This document shows, piece by piece, positions 17,240 to 26,589 of a stretch of 64,000 bases of DNA. The notes beneath the pieces were generated by a model, which did not search any database, had not been told where the DNA came from, and was given only the letters and a program-made list of their open reading frames with translations. The stretch comes from Ralstonia mannitolilytica (GTDB lineage: Bacteria; Pseudomonadota; Gammaproteobacteria; Burkholderiales; Burkholderiaceae): assembly GCF_905397375.1 (NCBI RefSeq), contig NZ_CAJPVG010000016.1, forward strand, positions 1 to 64,000, read 5' to 3'. Position 1 is the first letter of the stretch; every line of letters starts with the position of its first letter. A program made the translations under genes and the position numbers.

Positions 17240-18433
17240 TTACTTCTTTTTAAACCACAGCTTGACCGTGTCGATGGCACGGCCGATGAAGCCGGCCTCG
17301 GGCACGCCATCGAGCGCGACCACCGGGAATTCCGACACCACGGTCGAGCCGTCCATCACCTTGACCGTGCCGAGCTGCTGGCCTTGCGCGATCGGGGCGA
17401 CCAGCGGGTCCTTACGCTCGAGCACCGGCTTGAGGCGGCTGCCGGCGCCCTTGGGTACGGTGATCCACTTGTCTTCCAGCACGCCCAGCTTCACGCTCTT
17501 GGCCTGGCCCTTGTACACGTCGGGCGTCTGCAGCGCTTCCTTGGCCGGGTACAGGCGCACGGTGTCGAAGAACTGATAGCCGTAGTTCAGGACCTTCAGG
17601 CTTTCCTGCGTGCGGACCGCGTCGCTCTTGGTGCCGATGATGACCGACAGCAGGCGGCGGCTCGCGCCCGGCACATCGGGCAGCGGGCGGTTGGCCGATG
17701 TGACGAGGCAGTAGCCGGCCGACTTGGTGTGGCCCGTCTTGCCGCCATCGACGGTCGGGTCCAGCCACAGCAGGCGGTTGCGGTTGGGCTGCTTGATGTT
17801 GTTATAGGTGAAATCCTTCTGCGAATAGAACTTGTAGTCCTGCGGGAAGTTCTTGATCAGCGACGCGGTCAGGATCGACAGATCGCGTGCGGTGGAATAG
17901 TGGTTCGGGTCGGGCAGGCCCGCGGCATTCATGAAGTGCGTGTTCTTCATGCCCAGGCGTTCGGCTTCGCGATTCATCAGCATCACGAAGTTGGTCTCGG
18001 TGCCGCCCACGGCTTCGGCGAGCACGAGCGCGGCGTCGTTGCCCGACTGCACGATCAACCCCTGCGTCAGGTCGCGCACCGACACGGGCTTGCCTGGCTC
18101 CAGGAACATGCGCGATTCGTCGGTCTTGACGCTGCGCACGGTCTCGGTGGGCGTGATCATCTGGTCGTACTTGAGCTTGCCGTCGCGCACGGCCTCGAAC
18201 ACGAGATACGCCGTCATCAGCTTGGTGAGCGAGGCGGGCTCGATGCGCTCGTCCATGTTCGCGCCGCCGAGCACCTGGCCGCTCGTCACGTCGGTCAGCA
18301 TCCATGCGCGCGCGGCGACCTGCGGCGCGGGCACGGGCTGCGCGGCTGCCGGCAGCGCCGTGACGAGCACTGTCGCGGCCACGGCGGTGACAGCGGCGGA
18401 GTGGAGGGCGGAAGCGGTGAAACGGGTCTGCAT
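17240..18433 (-). CDS. dacA: D-alanyl-D-alanine carboxypeptidase (PBP5/6 type)
   Basis: 397 residues. Trims the terminal D-Ala from peptidoglycan stem pentapeptides. A signal peptide (about 1-32, ending LPAAAQP) is followed by the penicillin-binding motifs SLTK (68-71), SGN (in IVQSGNDAA) and KTG (in DGGKTGHTKSAG). A C-terminal PBP5-like beta domain ends in the amphipathic anchor IGRAIDTVKLWFKKK. The gene lies just upstream of ybeD. Confidence 0.95.
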   Translation of the reverse strand: MQTRFTASALHSAAVTAVAATVLVTALPAAAQPVPAPQVAARAWMLTDVTSGQVLGGANMDERIEPASLTKLMTAYLVFEAVRDGKLKYDQMITPTETVRSVKTDESRMFLEPGKPVSVRDLTQGLIVQSGNDAALVLAEAVGGTETNFVMLMNREAERLGMKNTHFMNAAGLPDPNHYSTARDLSILTASLIKNFPQDYKFYSQKDFTYNNIKQPNRNRLLWLDPTVDGGKTGHTKSAGYCLVTSANRPLPDVPGASRRLLSVIIGTKSDAVRTQESLKVLNYGYQFFDTVRLYPAKEALQTPDVYKGQAKSVKLGVLEDKWITVPKGAGSRLKPVLERKDPLVAPIAQGQQLGTVKVMDGSTVVSEFPVVALDGVPEAGFIGRAIDTVKLWFKKK

Positions 18434-18514
18434 GTCGGGTCCTGCGGTCTGCTTGGGTTCAATGACGCCACGCGCCGGGGGAGGCGCGGCATCCGGAAAA
18501 TCGAAAAGGGAACG

Positions 18515-19162
18515 TTACGGCCGTGGCGCCCATGCGCCGGTAATGAGCTGCTTGATCAGATGCAGCTTGCGGTGGAAGAAGTGATCGGCGCCCGGGATGA
18601 CGATGACCGGCAGCTCTTGCGGCCGCGCCCAGTTCAGCACGTCGATGAGCGGCACGGTGTCGTCCTGTTCGCCGTGGATGATGATGGTGTCGGCCGGCAC
18701 CGGCGCGACATCCCAGCGGGAAGTGGCGGTGCCCACCAGCGCCAGGCGCTCGGCGGGCGTGCCGGCTTCGGCCAGGCGGCGCGCCACCTGCGAGACGACA
18801 AAGCTGCCGAATGAGAAGCCGCCCATCGCGAGCGGCAGCGTGGCCACGTCGGCCGACCATTGCGTTTGCGTGCGCATCCAGTCGAGCACGGCCAGCATGT
18901 CGTCCTGTTCGCCGATGCCGTTGTCGTGCGCGCCCTCGGTCTTGCCCACGCCGCGGAAGTTCAGCCGCACCGTCACGTAGCCGAGGCTGACAAAGGTGCG
19001 GGCGAGCGTCTGCGCGACCTTGTTGTCCTTGGTGCCGCCAAACAGCGGATGCGGATGGCCCACCAGGGCGAGGCCGCGCGGCGCACCCTCCGGTTGGTCG
19101 ATGGACAGGTCGATCTGCCCGACCGGACCAGGGATCAGGCGTTCTTGGGTATGCACGTTCAT
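18515..19162 (-). CDS. Alpha/beta hydrolase (YfdR/COG2945-like)
   Basis: 215 residues. The fold is shown by HPHPLFGGTKDNKV near the start, FRGVGKTEG, the nucleophile elbow GFSFGS (Ser at about 117), the acid in IIHGEQDDTVP and the His in GADHFFHRKL. All catalytic residues are present. Short-chain esterase or peptidase activity is possible; the substrate is unknown. It is followed closely by dacA on the same strand and preceded by the ferredoxin gene 22 bases away. Confidence 0.85.
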   Translation of the reverse strand: MNVHTQERLIPGPVGQIDLSIDQPEGAPRGLALVGHPHPLFGGTKDNKVAQTLARTFVSLGYVTVRLNFRGVGKTEGAHDNGIGEQDDMLAVLDWMRTQTQWSADVATLPLAMGGFSFGSFVVSQVARRLAEAGTPAERLALVGTATSRWDVAPVPADTIIIHGEQDDTVPLIDVLNWARPQELPVIVIPGADHFFHRKLHLIKQLITGAWAPRP

Positions 19163-19184
19163 GGGAATGCGGGTCGCGTCAGGC

Positions 19185-19508
19185 TCAGGCGGGGCGATCG
19201 ACCATCAGGCGCTCGACCGGTTTGCCTTCGATCAGATGGCTCTGGATGATCTCGTCGATGTCTTCCTTGTCGACAAAGGTGTACCAGACGGCCTCGGGGT
19301 AGACCACCATGACCGGACCGAGTTCGCAGCGGTCCAGGCAGCCGGCCTTGTTGATGCGCACGCGGCCTTCGCCGTTGATGCCAAGCTCCTTGCAGCGCTT
19401 CTTGGCGTATTCCTGCATGGCCTTGGCGCCGAAGTCGGCGCAGCAGCGCGAGCCATCCTCGCGTTCGTTCAGGCAGAAGAAGACGTGGTGCGTGTAGTGG
19501 CTGCTCAT
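19185..19508 (-). CDS. Thioredoxin-like [2Fe-2S] ferredoxin
   Basis: 107 residues. Cysteines at about 12, 22/23, 57 and 61 (FFCLNERE, SRCC, AGCLDRC) match the thioredoxin-like 2Fe-2S ferredoxin fold, as does CELGPVMVVYPE. It is probably a small cytosolic electron carrier. The start ATG 19508 gives the family N-terminus MSSHYTHHVF. It is the first gene of ferredoxin-hydrolase-(dacA). Confidence 0.85.
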   Translation of the reverse strand: MSSHYTHHVFFCLNEREDGSRCCADFGAKAMQEYAKKRCKELGINGEGRVRINKAGCLDRCELGPVMVVYPEAVWYTFVDKEDIDEIIQSHLIEGKPVERLMVDRPA

Positions 19509-19790
19509 GGGCGACTGCGCGGGCGGTGATGATGGCGCGCGGGCAGGGCGTGGAAGAGATCCAGGCGCCGCGCACACATGTGGATTTGCGTAACGAGCCG
19601 GCATTATACGGCCCCGGCCCGGCGTCTCCGCGCCATGTGAGCGGGCGGTGCTGCGTCGCAACACGTTATCCGGATGTCTGGACGGGGCTGTGCGCGGATT
19701 CCGGGATTGACGACGCATGAGCCGGGTGCCATCGTAGTCACACCCAGCCGGCACAAGGGTTGGCGCGGCGTCGACACGGAAATTTCACAT

Positions 19791-19806
19791 TGGCATAGCC
19801 CTTGCA
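19791..19806 (+). promoter_or_regulatory. Sigma-54 (-24/-12) promoter of dctA
   Basis: TGGCATAGCCCTTGCA has GG and GC elements exactly 10 bases apart, as required for sigma-54. It lies 130 bases before the dctA start, and the sigma-54 activator DctD is encoded just downstream. A possible upstream activator site, TGTGCGCGGATTCC near 19690, is weak. The leader between promoter and gene holds no other clear signal. Confidence 0.85.
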
Positions 19807-19936
19807 ATAAGGAGCGACCTGCCACGGGAGCCGCCGGAAACATCGGCGTAGCGAGGCAGGAGAGAGACCACATCAGGGCGGGTCGGACCGGGCGAGCAAC
19901 CGAGCGCACGGCCGGTCTGTGACACTCGAGGAAGAC

Positions 19937-21226
19937 ATGAAAAAACCGTTCTACAAAATCCTGTACGTACAGGTGCTGGCGGCTATCGTCATCGGCGTTC
20001 TGCTCGGCCATTACTCGCCCGCGCTCGCCGTGAAGATGAAGCCGCTGGGCGATGGCTTCATCCAGCTCATCAAGATGGTGATCGGGCCGATCATCTTCTG
20101 TACGGTCGTCTCCGGCATTGCCGGCATGCGCGACATGAAGAAGGTGGGCCGCGTGGGCGGCAAGGCGCTGATCTACTTTGAGATCGTCTCGACCTTTGCG
20201 CTGGTGATCGGTCTGGCCGCGGGCCACATCTTCAACCCGGGCGCGGGCTTCAACGTCGATGTCAACACCATCGATGCCAAGGCCGTGGCGCAGTACGCCG
20301 CCAAGGCGCAATCGGCGAGCACGGTGGACTTCCTGCTCAACATCATCCCGAGCACGGTAGTGGATGCGTTTGCCAAGGGCGACATCCTGCAGATCCTGCT
20401 GATCGCGCTGCTGTTCGGCGGTGCGCTGTCCGCCATGGGCGAGCGCGCGCAGATCGTGACCGACTTCATCGACCAGATCGCGCACGTGTTCTTCCGCATC
20501 GTGCACGTCATCACCCGCGTGGCCCCGATCGGCGCGTTCGGCGCGATGGCGTTCACCATCGGCAAGTACGGCGTGGTGTCGCTGGTGCCGCTGCTCAAGC
20601 TGATCGGCACGTTCTACCTGACGGCCGTCATCTTCGTGGTGGTGGTGCTGGGCATCATCGCGCGGCTCACGGGTTTCAGCATCTTCCGCTTCGTTGCGTA
20701 CATCAAGGAAGAGCTGCTGATCGTGCTGGGCACGAGCTCGTCGGAATCCGCGCTGCCGCACCTGATGGAAAAGATGGAGAAGCTGGGCTGCTCGAAGTCG
20801 GTGGTGGGCCTGGTGGTGCCGACCGGCTATTCGTTCAACCTGGATGGCACGAACATCTACATGACGATGGCGGTGATCTTCATCTCGCAGGCGCTGAACA
20901 TCGAGCTGACCTGGACGCAGCAACTGACCATCCTGGCGGTGGCGATGCTGACCTCCAAGGGCGCTTCGGGCATCACCGGTGCAGGCTTCATCACGCTGGC
21001 CGCCACGCTGGCGGTGGTGCCGACGATTCCGGTGGCGGGCATGGTGCTGATCCTCGGTATCGACCGCTTCATGAGCGAGTGCCGCGCGCTGACCAACATC
21101 ACCGGCAACGGTGTGGCCTGCGTGGTGATCTCGGCCTGGGAGCGCGAACTCGATCGCGCCAAGCTGGCCCGTGTGCTGTCGGGCGACCGCAGCGACGAAG
21201 GCGTGCCGGCCACGCCGGCGGCCTGA
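19937..21226 (+). CDS. dctA: C4-dicarboxylate:cation symporter DctA
   Basis: 429 residues, of the DAACS (glutamate transporter) family. Takes up succinate, fumarate and malate. Family signatures GTSSSESALPHLMEKME, GYSFNLDGTNIYMTMA and SKGASGITGAGFITLAATL are present, with about eight membrane helices and re-entrant loops. ATG 19937 follows GAGGAA; the GTG at 19919 is less likely. It sits downstream of a sigma-54 promoter and upstream of dctBD. Confidence 0.96.
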   Translation: MKKPFYKILYVQVLAAIVIGVLLGHYSPALAVKMKPLGDGFIQLIKMVIGPIIFCTVVSGIAGMRDMKKVGRVGGKALIYFEIVSTFALVIGLAAGHIFNPGAGFNVDVNTIDAKAVAQYAAKAQSASTVDFLLNIIPSTVVDAFAKGDILQILLIALLFGGALSAMGERAQIVTDFIDQIAHVFFRIVHVITRVAPIGAFGAMAFTIGKYGVVSLVPLLKLIGTFYLTAVIFVVVVLGIIARLTGFSIFRFVAYIKEELLIVLGTSSSESALPHLMEKMEKLGCSKSVVGLVVPTGYSFNLDGTNIYMTMAVIFISQALNIELTWTQQLTILAVAMLTSKGASGITGAGFITLAATLAVVPTIPVAGMVLILGIDRFMSECRALTNITGNGVACVVISAWERELDRAKLARVLSGDRSDEGVPATPAA

Positions 21227-21278
21227 TCGCTCGCCACGGGCAGTGCCTGCGGGCGCCCCCGACTGAAAGCGTATGATT

Positions 21279-21307
21279 GCGGGGCCTGTCCTTCCAGACG
21301 GCCCCGC
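21279..21307 (+). other. Intergenic hairpin between dctA and dctB
   Basis: An 8-bp G+C stem, GCGGGGCC with GGCCCCGC, around a 13-base loop, without a T-run. It could reduce read-through from dctA into dctBD or protect the dctA mRNA end; its role is inferred only. Confidence 0.4.
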
Positions 21308-21325
21308 TTCCATTTGGAGCGCCTC

Positions 21326-23311
21326 GTGACACGCACGACGGCCGGCGCGGCAGCGGAAGACATGGCGACAGTGTCCGCCCAGCTCCCGCCGATGTCCGAT
21401 CCCGATTTCTCGTTCACCAGCGCCCCCGGCTCCCGACGCGGGTTCTGGTGGCTGGTAGCGCTCGCGCTCGTGGTGGTGATGGCGCTGGTGTGCGCGACCA
21501 CCTTTGTGGTGACGTGGAACCGCGGCCTGGCACAAGCGCAGCAGGCCGCCGGCGGCCGGGTCGACCGCTACGCTGCCAACCTCAAGAGCACGCTCGACCG
21601 CTACGAATACCTGCCGGCGCTGGTGGCGCTGCATCCGTTCATCCACGATCTGCTGGCCGATCCGACGCCGGCCAACGTCGACCGCGCGAACCGCTATCTG
21701 CGCGAAGTCAACGACCGCGCGCACGCGACCGCCACGTACGTGATCGACCCCAGCGGCAAGGCGCTGGCCGCATCGAACTACAACCAGCCCGACAGCTTCG
21801 TGGGCGCCGAATATCTGTTCCGGCCGTATTTCCAGCAGGCGGTGGCGGGCCATGTCGGCCGGTTTTACGGCATTGGCATCACCCGCGAGGAGCCGGGGTA
21901 TTACATCTCGCAGCCGGTCATGCAGGACGGCCGCGTGATCGGCGTGACCGTGGTCAAGCTCAACCTCGAATGGTTCGGGCGCGCGAGCCACGATGCCTCC
22001 GAACCGGTGATGGTGGCTGACGAGAACGGCGTGATCTTCCTGTCGTCCGTGCCGGCGTGGCAGTACCACACCGTCGAGCCGCTCACGCCCACGCTGCAGG
22101 CGCAGCTGAAGGCCACGCGCCAGTATTTCCGCAAAGAGATCAAGCCGCTGCCGCTGCAACCTGAGGCGCCGGGTTTCCTGAGGCTGACGGGGCAGTTGCC
22201 CGAAGGCGCCGAGCTCATCCGCATCGGGGAGCGCGCGAATGCGACGCGCTATCTGCAGGTCTCGCGCGACCTTGTCGAGCCCGACTGGACGCTGATGTAC
22301 CTCACGCCCGTGGACCCGGTGATGAGCGCCGCGCGCAGCGCCACCGTGGCCGCTGCCTTCGCCTTCGCGTTTGCGTGCCTGCTGCTGTTCTACTGGCGCC
22401 AGCGTCGCCTGCGCATGATGGAAATGCTGCGCAGCCGCCGCCTGCTGGAAGCCGCCTACGACCAGCTCGAGCGTCGCGTCGAAGACCGCACGGCCGATCT
22501 GATGGCCACCAACGAGCAGCTGCAGCACGAGATCGTGGACCGTACGCGCGCCGAGGCCGAGCTGCGCGCCACGCAGGATGAGCTCGTGCAGGCCAGCAAG
22601 CTCGCGGCCCTCGGCCAGATGGCCGCCGGCATCACGCACGAGCTGAACCAGCCGCTGGCGGCGCTGCGCACGTTCTCCGACAACACGCGCATCCTGCTCG
22701 AGCGTGGGCAGCACGCCGCCGCGACCGACAACCTGCAGGCCATTGCCGACCTGACCGAGCGCATGGGCAAGATCACCGCGCAGCTCAAGCTGTTCGCGGG
22801 CCGCACGCGCCGCAAGGTGGTGGATGTGCAGGTGCGCGTGGCGCTCGATCACACCCTGGCGCTGCTGCGTCCGCGCCTGAGCGACGTCGCGGTGGAGCTG
22901 CATTGGCGCATCCCCGAAGCGCAAGCGGTGGTGCGCGCCGATGAACTGAAGCTCGAGCAAGTGCTCATCAACCTCGTCGGCAACGCGCTCGACGCGATCG
23001 GCGCCAACGAACCGGCCTGCCCGGGCCGCATCGACATCGACGTCGGGCCTGCCGAGGGCGCGCCGTCACAGCTGAGTATTGCGGTGCGCGACAACGGCCC
23101 GGGCATTCCGCCTGACGCCATGCCGCACCTGTTCGAGCCGTTCTTCACCACCAAGGAGATCGGCCAGGGGCTGGGCCTGGGCCTGGCCATCTCGACGAGC
23201 ATCGCGCGCGACTTTGGCGGTTCGTTGTCGGCTACGAATGTGCCCGGCGGGGGCGCGCAATTTACGCTGACACTGGTACGCGCCGAGATCGCCTGCGCGG
23301 CATCCACCTGA
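21326..23311 (+). CDS. dctB: Sensor histidine kinase DctB
   Basis: 661 residues. Senses C4-dicarboxylates outside the membrane and phosphorylates DctD. It has an N-terminal helix (FWWLVALALVVVMALVCATTFV), a periplasmic double-Cache domain (about 65-310), a second helix, then a coiled linker and a kinase core: H-box ITHELNQPLAALRTF, N-box LINLVGNALDAI, G-boxes DNGPGIP and GQGLGLGLAIS. GTG 21326 follows GGAG by 7 bases; ATG 21362 is an alternative. Confidence 0.92.
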   Translation: MTRTTAGAAAEDMATVSAQLPPMSDPDFSFTSAPGSRRGFWWLVALALVVVMALVCATTFVVTWNRGLAQAQQAAGGRVDRYAANLKSTLDRYEYLPALVALHPFIHDLLADPTPANVDRANRYLREVNDRAHATATYVIDPSGKALAASNYNQPDSFVGAEYLFRPYFQQAVAGHVGRFYGIGITREEPGYYISQPVMQDGRVIGVTVVKLNLEWFGRASHDASEPVMVADENGVIFLSSVPAWQYHTVEPLTPTLQAQLKATRQYFRKEIKPLPLQPEAPGFLRLTGQLPEGAELIRIGERANATRYLQVSRDLVEPDWTLMYLTPVDPVMSAARSATVAAAFAFAFACLLLFYWRQRRLRMMEMLRSRRLLEAAYDQLERRVEDRTADLMATNEQLQHEIVDRTRAEAELRATQDELVQASKLAALGQMAAGITHELNQPLAALRTFSDNTRILLERGQHAAATDNLQAIADLTERMGKITAQLKLFAGRTRRKVVDVQVRVALDHTLALLRPRLSDVAVELHWRIPEAQAVVRADELKLEQVLINLVGNALDAIGANEPACPGRIDIDVGPAEGAPSQLSIAVRDNGPGIPPDAMPHLFEPFFTTKEIGQGLGLGLAISTSIARDFGGSLSATNVPGGGAQFTLTLVRAEIACAAST

Positions 23312-23333
23312 TTTTTTCTTGCGAACACGACCC

Positions 23334-24650
23334 ATGTCCGAAGGCTTGACCGTTCTGTTCATCGAAGACGACCCGCCTGTGCGCCAGGCCACCGCGCAGA
23401 GCCTGGAGCTGGCCGGCTTCAACGTGCAGGCGTTTGGCAGCGCCGAAGAGGCCGTGGGCAAGATCGACGCGAACTTCCCCGGCGTGGTCGTGAGCGACCT
23501 GCGCCTGCCGGGCGCCAGCGGCCTCGATGTGCTTGCGCACTGCCAGTCGTTTGGGACGGGGATCCCCGTGGTGCTCGTCACCGGCCACGGCGACATCACC
23601 ATGGCCGTGCAGGCCATGCGAGACGGCGCCTTCGACTTCATTGAAAAGCCGTTCCCCGCCGAGCGCCTGACCGAGACCGTGCGCCGCGCCGTCGAGCGCC
23701 GTGCGCTGGAGCTGGAAAACCGCGCGCTGCGCCGCGAACTGGCTGGCCCCGCGGCGGGTACGCGCATCATCGGGCGCTCGCCTGCCATGGGCGCGGTGCG
23801 CGCGCTGATCGAAAACGTGGCGGCGACCGACGCGCCGGTGCTCATCAACGGCGAGACCGGCACGGGCAAGGAGCTCGTCGCCCGCAGCCTGCACATGCTG
23901 TCGCCGCGCCATGACAAGCCCTTCATCGCGCTGAACTGCGGTGCCGTGCCGGAGCAGATTTTCGAAAGCGAGATGTTCGGCCACGAAGCCGGCGCCTTCA
24001 CCGGCGCGGGCAAGCGGCGCATCGGCAAGCTCGAGCACGCCTCGGGCGGCACGTTGTTCCTCGATGAAATCGAGAGCATGCCGATCGCGCTGCAAGTCAA
24101 GCTGCTGCGGGTGTTGCAGGAAGGCGCGCTGGAACGCCTGGGGTCGAACACGTCGGTGCGCATCGACGTACGCATCGTGGCAGCCGCCAAGGGCGACATG
24201 GAAGCGCTGATCGAAGCGGGCGGCTTCCGGCGCGACCTGTACTACCGCCTGAACGTGGTGGCCATCGACCTGCCGCCGCTGCGCGAGCGCCGCGAAGACA
24301 TCATCCCGCTGTTCGAGCACTTCCTTCTCGAAGCCGCGGTGCGCTACCAGCGTCCGCTGCCGATGCTGGCCGAACGCCAGCGCCATGAGCTCATGCAATC
24401 GAACTGGCCCGGCAACGTGCGCGAACTGCGCAATGCGGCGGACCGGCTCGTGCTCGGCGTCGGCCGCACACCCGTGGTGACCGATGCATCGGAAGACGGC
24501 ATGCCGCTCAAGGAGCGCGTCGAGCGCTACGAGCGCACGGTGATTGCCGAGACGCTGGCGCGCACCGGCGGGTCGGTGCACCAGGCGGCGGATATCCTGC
24601 AGGTCGGCCGCGCGACGCTGTACGACAAGATCAAGCGCTACGGCCTCTGA
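23334..24650 (+). CDS. dctD: Sigma-54-dependent response regulator DctD
   Basis: 438 residues. The receiver domain (IEDDPPVRQAT, phospho-Asp in VVSDLRLPG) is followed by an AAA+ domain with Walker A GETGTGKE, the sigma-54 contact loop GAFTGA, Walker B GGTLFLDEIES, and a Fis-type HTH at the C-terminus (GGSVHQAADILQVGRATLYDKI). It activates the sigma-54 promoter in front of dctA. The frame is open 15 bases further upstream, but MSEGLTVLFIEDD is the natural start. It lies 22 bases after dctB. Confidence 0.95.
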   Translation: MSEGLTVLFIEDDPPVRQATAQSLELAGFNVQAFGSAEEAVGKIDANFPGVVVSDLRLPGASGLDVLAHCQSFGTGIPVVLVTGHGDITMAVQAMRDGAFDFIEKPFPAERLTETVRRAVERRALELENRALRRELAGPAAGTRIIGRSPAMGAVRALIENVAATDAPVLINGETGTGKELVARSLHMLSPRHDKPFIALNCGAVPEQIFESEMFGHEAGAFTGAGKRRIGKLEHASGGTLFLDEIESMPIALQVKLLRVLQEGALERLGSNTSVRIDVRIVAAAKGDMEALIEAGGFRRDLYYRLNVVAIDLPPLRERREDIIPLFEHFLLEAAVRYQRPLPMLAERQRHELMQSNWPGNVRELRNAADRLVLGVGRTPVVTDASEDGMPLKERVERYERTVIAETLARTGGSVHQAADILQVGRATLYDKIKRYGL

Positions 24651-24665
24651 ACGGCGTCGCAGAAA

Positions 24666-24688
24666 AGAAAACGCCCCGGGCGTTTTTG
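24666..24688 (+). terminator. Rho-independent terminator after dctD
   Basis: The short stem AACGCC/GGCGTT with A-run before and TTTTT after can also stop the opposing thioredoxin-like gene. Confidence 0.75.
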
Positions 24689-24703
24689 CTGTGCGCTGAC
24701 GGC

Positions 24704-25258
24704 TCAGGCCTGCTTGGCCAGCGTCTGCTTGAGCAGCGCATCGAACGACGACCATTCCGGCTCGCCGACGTAGCGCTTGAGGATGCGCCCGTCGCGGTCG
24801 ACGAGGAAGGTAGTCGGCGTGAGCTGCACGTCGCCAAAGGCCTTGGCCGCAGAGCCGTCGGCGTCCATCGCGACCTTGAACGGCAACTGGCGCGTCTGGC
24901 TGAAGTTCATCACGTACATCGGCGCGTCGTAGCTCATTGCGACGGCCACGTATTCCAGGCCCTCGCCCTTGTACTTGTTGTACGCCTGGACCATGTTGGG
25001 CATTTCCTTGACGCACGTGGCGCAGCTGGTCGCCCAGAAATTGACCAGGTAGACCTTGCCCTTGAGGTCTTGCGTGGACAGCTTCTGCCCATCGAGCAGC
25101 GTGAACGTGGCGGCAGGGACCTGCTGCGACGGCGAGAATGCACGCCAGCCGAGCCAGCCGGCGACGGCCAGCGCGAGCAAGGCAACGGGCAGCAGCCAGC
25201 GACGGCCACCGGAAGCGGCGGGCGCGGCATGGGCGGAGGAGGTCAGGGGCGAGGCCAT
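24704..25258 (-). CDS. TlpA/ResA-like membrane-anchored thioredoxin
   Basis: 184 residues. An N-terminal signal anchor (RRWLLPVALLALAVAGWLGW) is followed by a thioredoxin fold facing the periplasm, with the redox motif CATC in NFWATSCATCVKEMPN and the cis-Pro in QLTPTTFLVD. It probably reduces disulfides in exported proteins such as apocytochrome c. ATG 25258 is chosen; a GTG at 25285 would add nine residues. Confidence 0.85.
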   Translation of the reverse strand: MASPLTSSAHAAPAASGGRRWLLPVALLALAVAGWLGWRAFSPSQQVPAATFTLLDGQKLSTQDLKGKVYLVNFWATSCATCVKEMPNMVQAYNKYKGEGLEYVAVAMSYDAPMYVMNFSQTRQLPFKVAMDADGSAAKAFGDVQLTPTTFLVDRDGRILKRYVGEPEWSSFDALLKQTLAKQA

Positions 25259-25358
25259 GTTGGCAACGGCTCCGGAATCAGTCACAGACGGCTATTGTAG
25301 GCCCGGCGCGCGTGCGCCGCATGCCGGCTGCGACAATCCGTGCATTGCGGTTCCTGCG

Positions 25359-25877
25359 TCACTTTTCTGCAGCGAGCGCTGCCTCATACAGGGCGAGGTC
25401 GGCGGCCGAAAAGCAGCAGAACGTGATCGCATCGAGGCCGGCGCCATGCTCCCGCGCGGTGCGCACGGCAATCGGCGCGGCCAATTCGGGGGGAAATCCG
25501 TACACGCCCGTGCTGATGCACGGAAATGCCAGGGTGCGCACCTCATGACGGCGGGCGAGTTCGAGGCTGTTGCGATAGCACGCCGCCAGCAGTTCGGCTT
25601 CCTGCCGGCTGCCACCGTGCCAGACCGGCCCGACGGTATGAATGACGTATCGCGCGGGCAGGCGAAAGCCTGGCGTGATCTTCGCTTCACCGGTACGGCA
25701 GCCGTGCAGCGCGCGGCACGCTTCGAGCAGTTCGGGCCCGGCTGCGCGATGAATGGCCCCGTCGACACCGCCGCCGCCCAGCAATGTGCTGTTGGCGGCG
25801 TTCACGATGGCATCGCAGTCCAGGGTCGTGATGTCGGCGCGGACGGCAATGAGGCGGGGACTGGGCATGGCAGGCAT
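25359..25877 (-). CDS. Macrodomain ADP-ribose hydrolase (YmdB-like)
   Basis: 172 residues and a single macrodomain. ADP-ribose-binding segments are visible: VRADITTLDCDAIVNAANSTLLGGGGVDGAIHRAAG in pieces along residues 13-50, and FPCISTGVYGFP near 110-122. The NAAN Asn and the GGGGVD loop match O-acetyl-ADP-ribose deacetylases. It could act on O-acetyl-ADP-ribose or ADP-ribosylated targets. It is divergent from the neighbouring lipoprotein gene. Confidence 0.9.
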   Translation of the reverse strand: MPAMPSPRLIAVRADITTLDCDAIVNAANSTLLGGGGVDGAIHRAAGPELLEACRALHGCRTGEAKITPGFRLPARYVIHTVGPVWHGGSRQEAELLAACYRNSLELARRHEVRTLAFPCISTGVYGFPPELAAPIAVRTAREHGAGLDAITFCCFSAADLALYEAALAAEK

Positions 25878-25948
25878 CCGGAAGCGGGCGGGCGTCTCTG
25901 TCCGATAATAGTCCGCTCCAAAAGACGCAGAACGACGAAGGAGGCGAT

Positions 25949-26515
25949 GTGACCATCACGGCAAAGGCGGTGAGGATGGGTTTGGGTACCGCGCTGTGTG
26001 CGCTGCTGATGGCCTGCTCGCCCAAGTACGACTGGCGCACCGTGCATTCCAGCGAGGGCGCCTACGCGGTGGACTACCCCGCCAGGCCCACGACCGACGC
26101 CCGCCCCGTTGCCGTCAACGGCCAACGGCTGCCGATGACGATGCAGGCCGCCAGCATCGAGGGCACGCTGTTCGCCATTGGCGTGGTCAAATTGCCAGCG
26201 GACGACCCGGTCTGGCGCCAGCACGCCGTGGAGGCGCTGCGCAGTGGGCTCGCAGCCAACCTGAAGGGCCGCGTGGAGGTGCGCGACATCGCCGTGAAGA
26301 CAGCCGCGCAACCGCCGCTGTCATTGCCGGCGGTCGAGTTGATCGCGCAGGGCGCCGGCGGTGATGACCCCGCCCCGCGCCGCCTGACTGCGCGCGTGGT
26401 CGCCACCGGCAAGCGCGCGTACCAGGCCGTGGTGCTCGAATCGGGCGACGCCGCGCGCGATGCGCGCCAACAGGAACAGGTCGACCAGTTCCTGGCGAGC
26501 TTCCACCCGTATTAG
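25949..26515 (+). CDS. Putative lipoprotein of unknown function
   Basis: 188 residues. GTG start 5 bases after AAGGAGG. The signal peptide ends in the lipobox LLMAC (Cys about 23). The body begins KYDWRTVHSSEGAYAVDYPARPT, reminiscent of beta-rich periplasmic proteins, and continues with a mixed alpha/beta pattern. No catalytic motif is seen. It precedes the LysE gene by 74 bases on the same strand. Confidence 0.7.
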   Translation: MTITAKAVRMGLGTALCALLMACSPKYDWRTVHSSEGAYAVDYPARPTTDARPVAVNGQRLPMTMQAASIEGTLFAIGVVKLPADDPVWRQHAVEALRSGLAANLKGRVEVRDIAVKTAAQPPLSLPAVELIAQGAGGDDPAPRRLTARVVATGKRAYQAVVLESGDAARDARQQEQVDQFLASFHPY

Positions 26516-26589
26516 CGGGCCCAAGCGAGCTGCCGCACGCCGGTGCACAATCGTCGTTCTCGTCCATACCAACATCACGGGGAACCACC

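Noticed and set aside
19604..22960. Open frame of about 1,100 codons antisense to dctA and dctB
   Set aside because: Composition is low-complexity His/Arg/Ala, it has no domain, and it mirrors well-supported genes.
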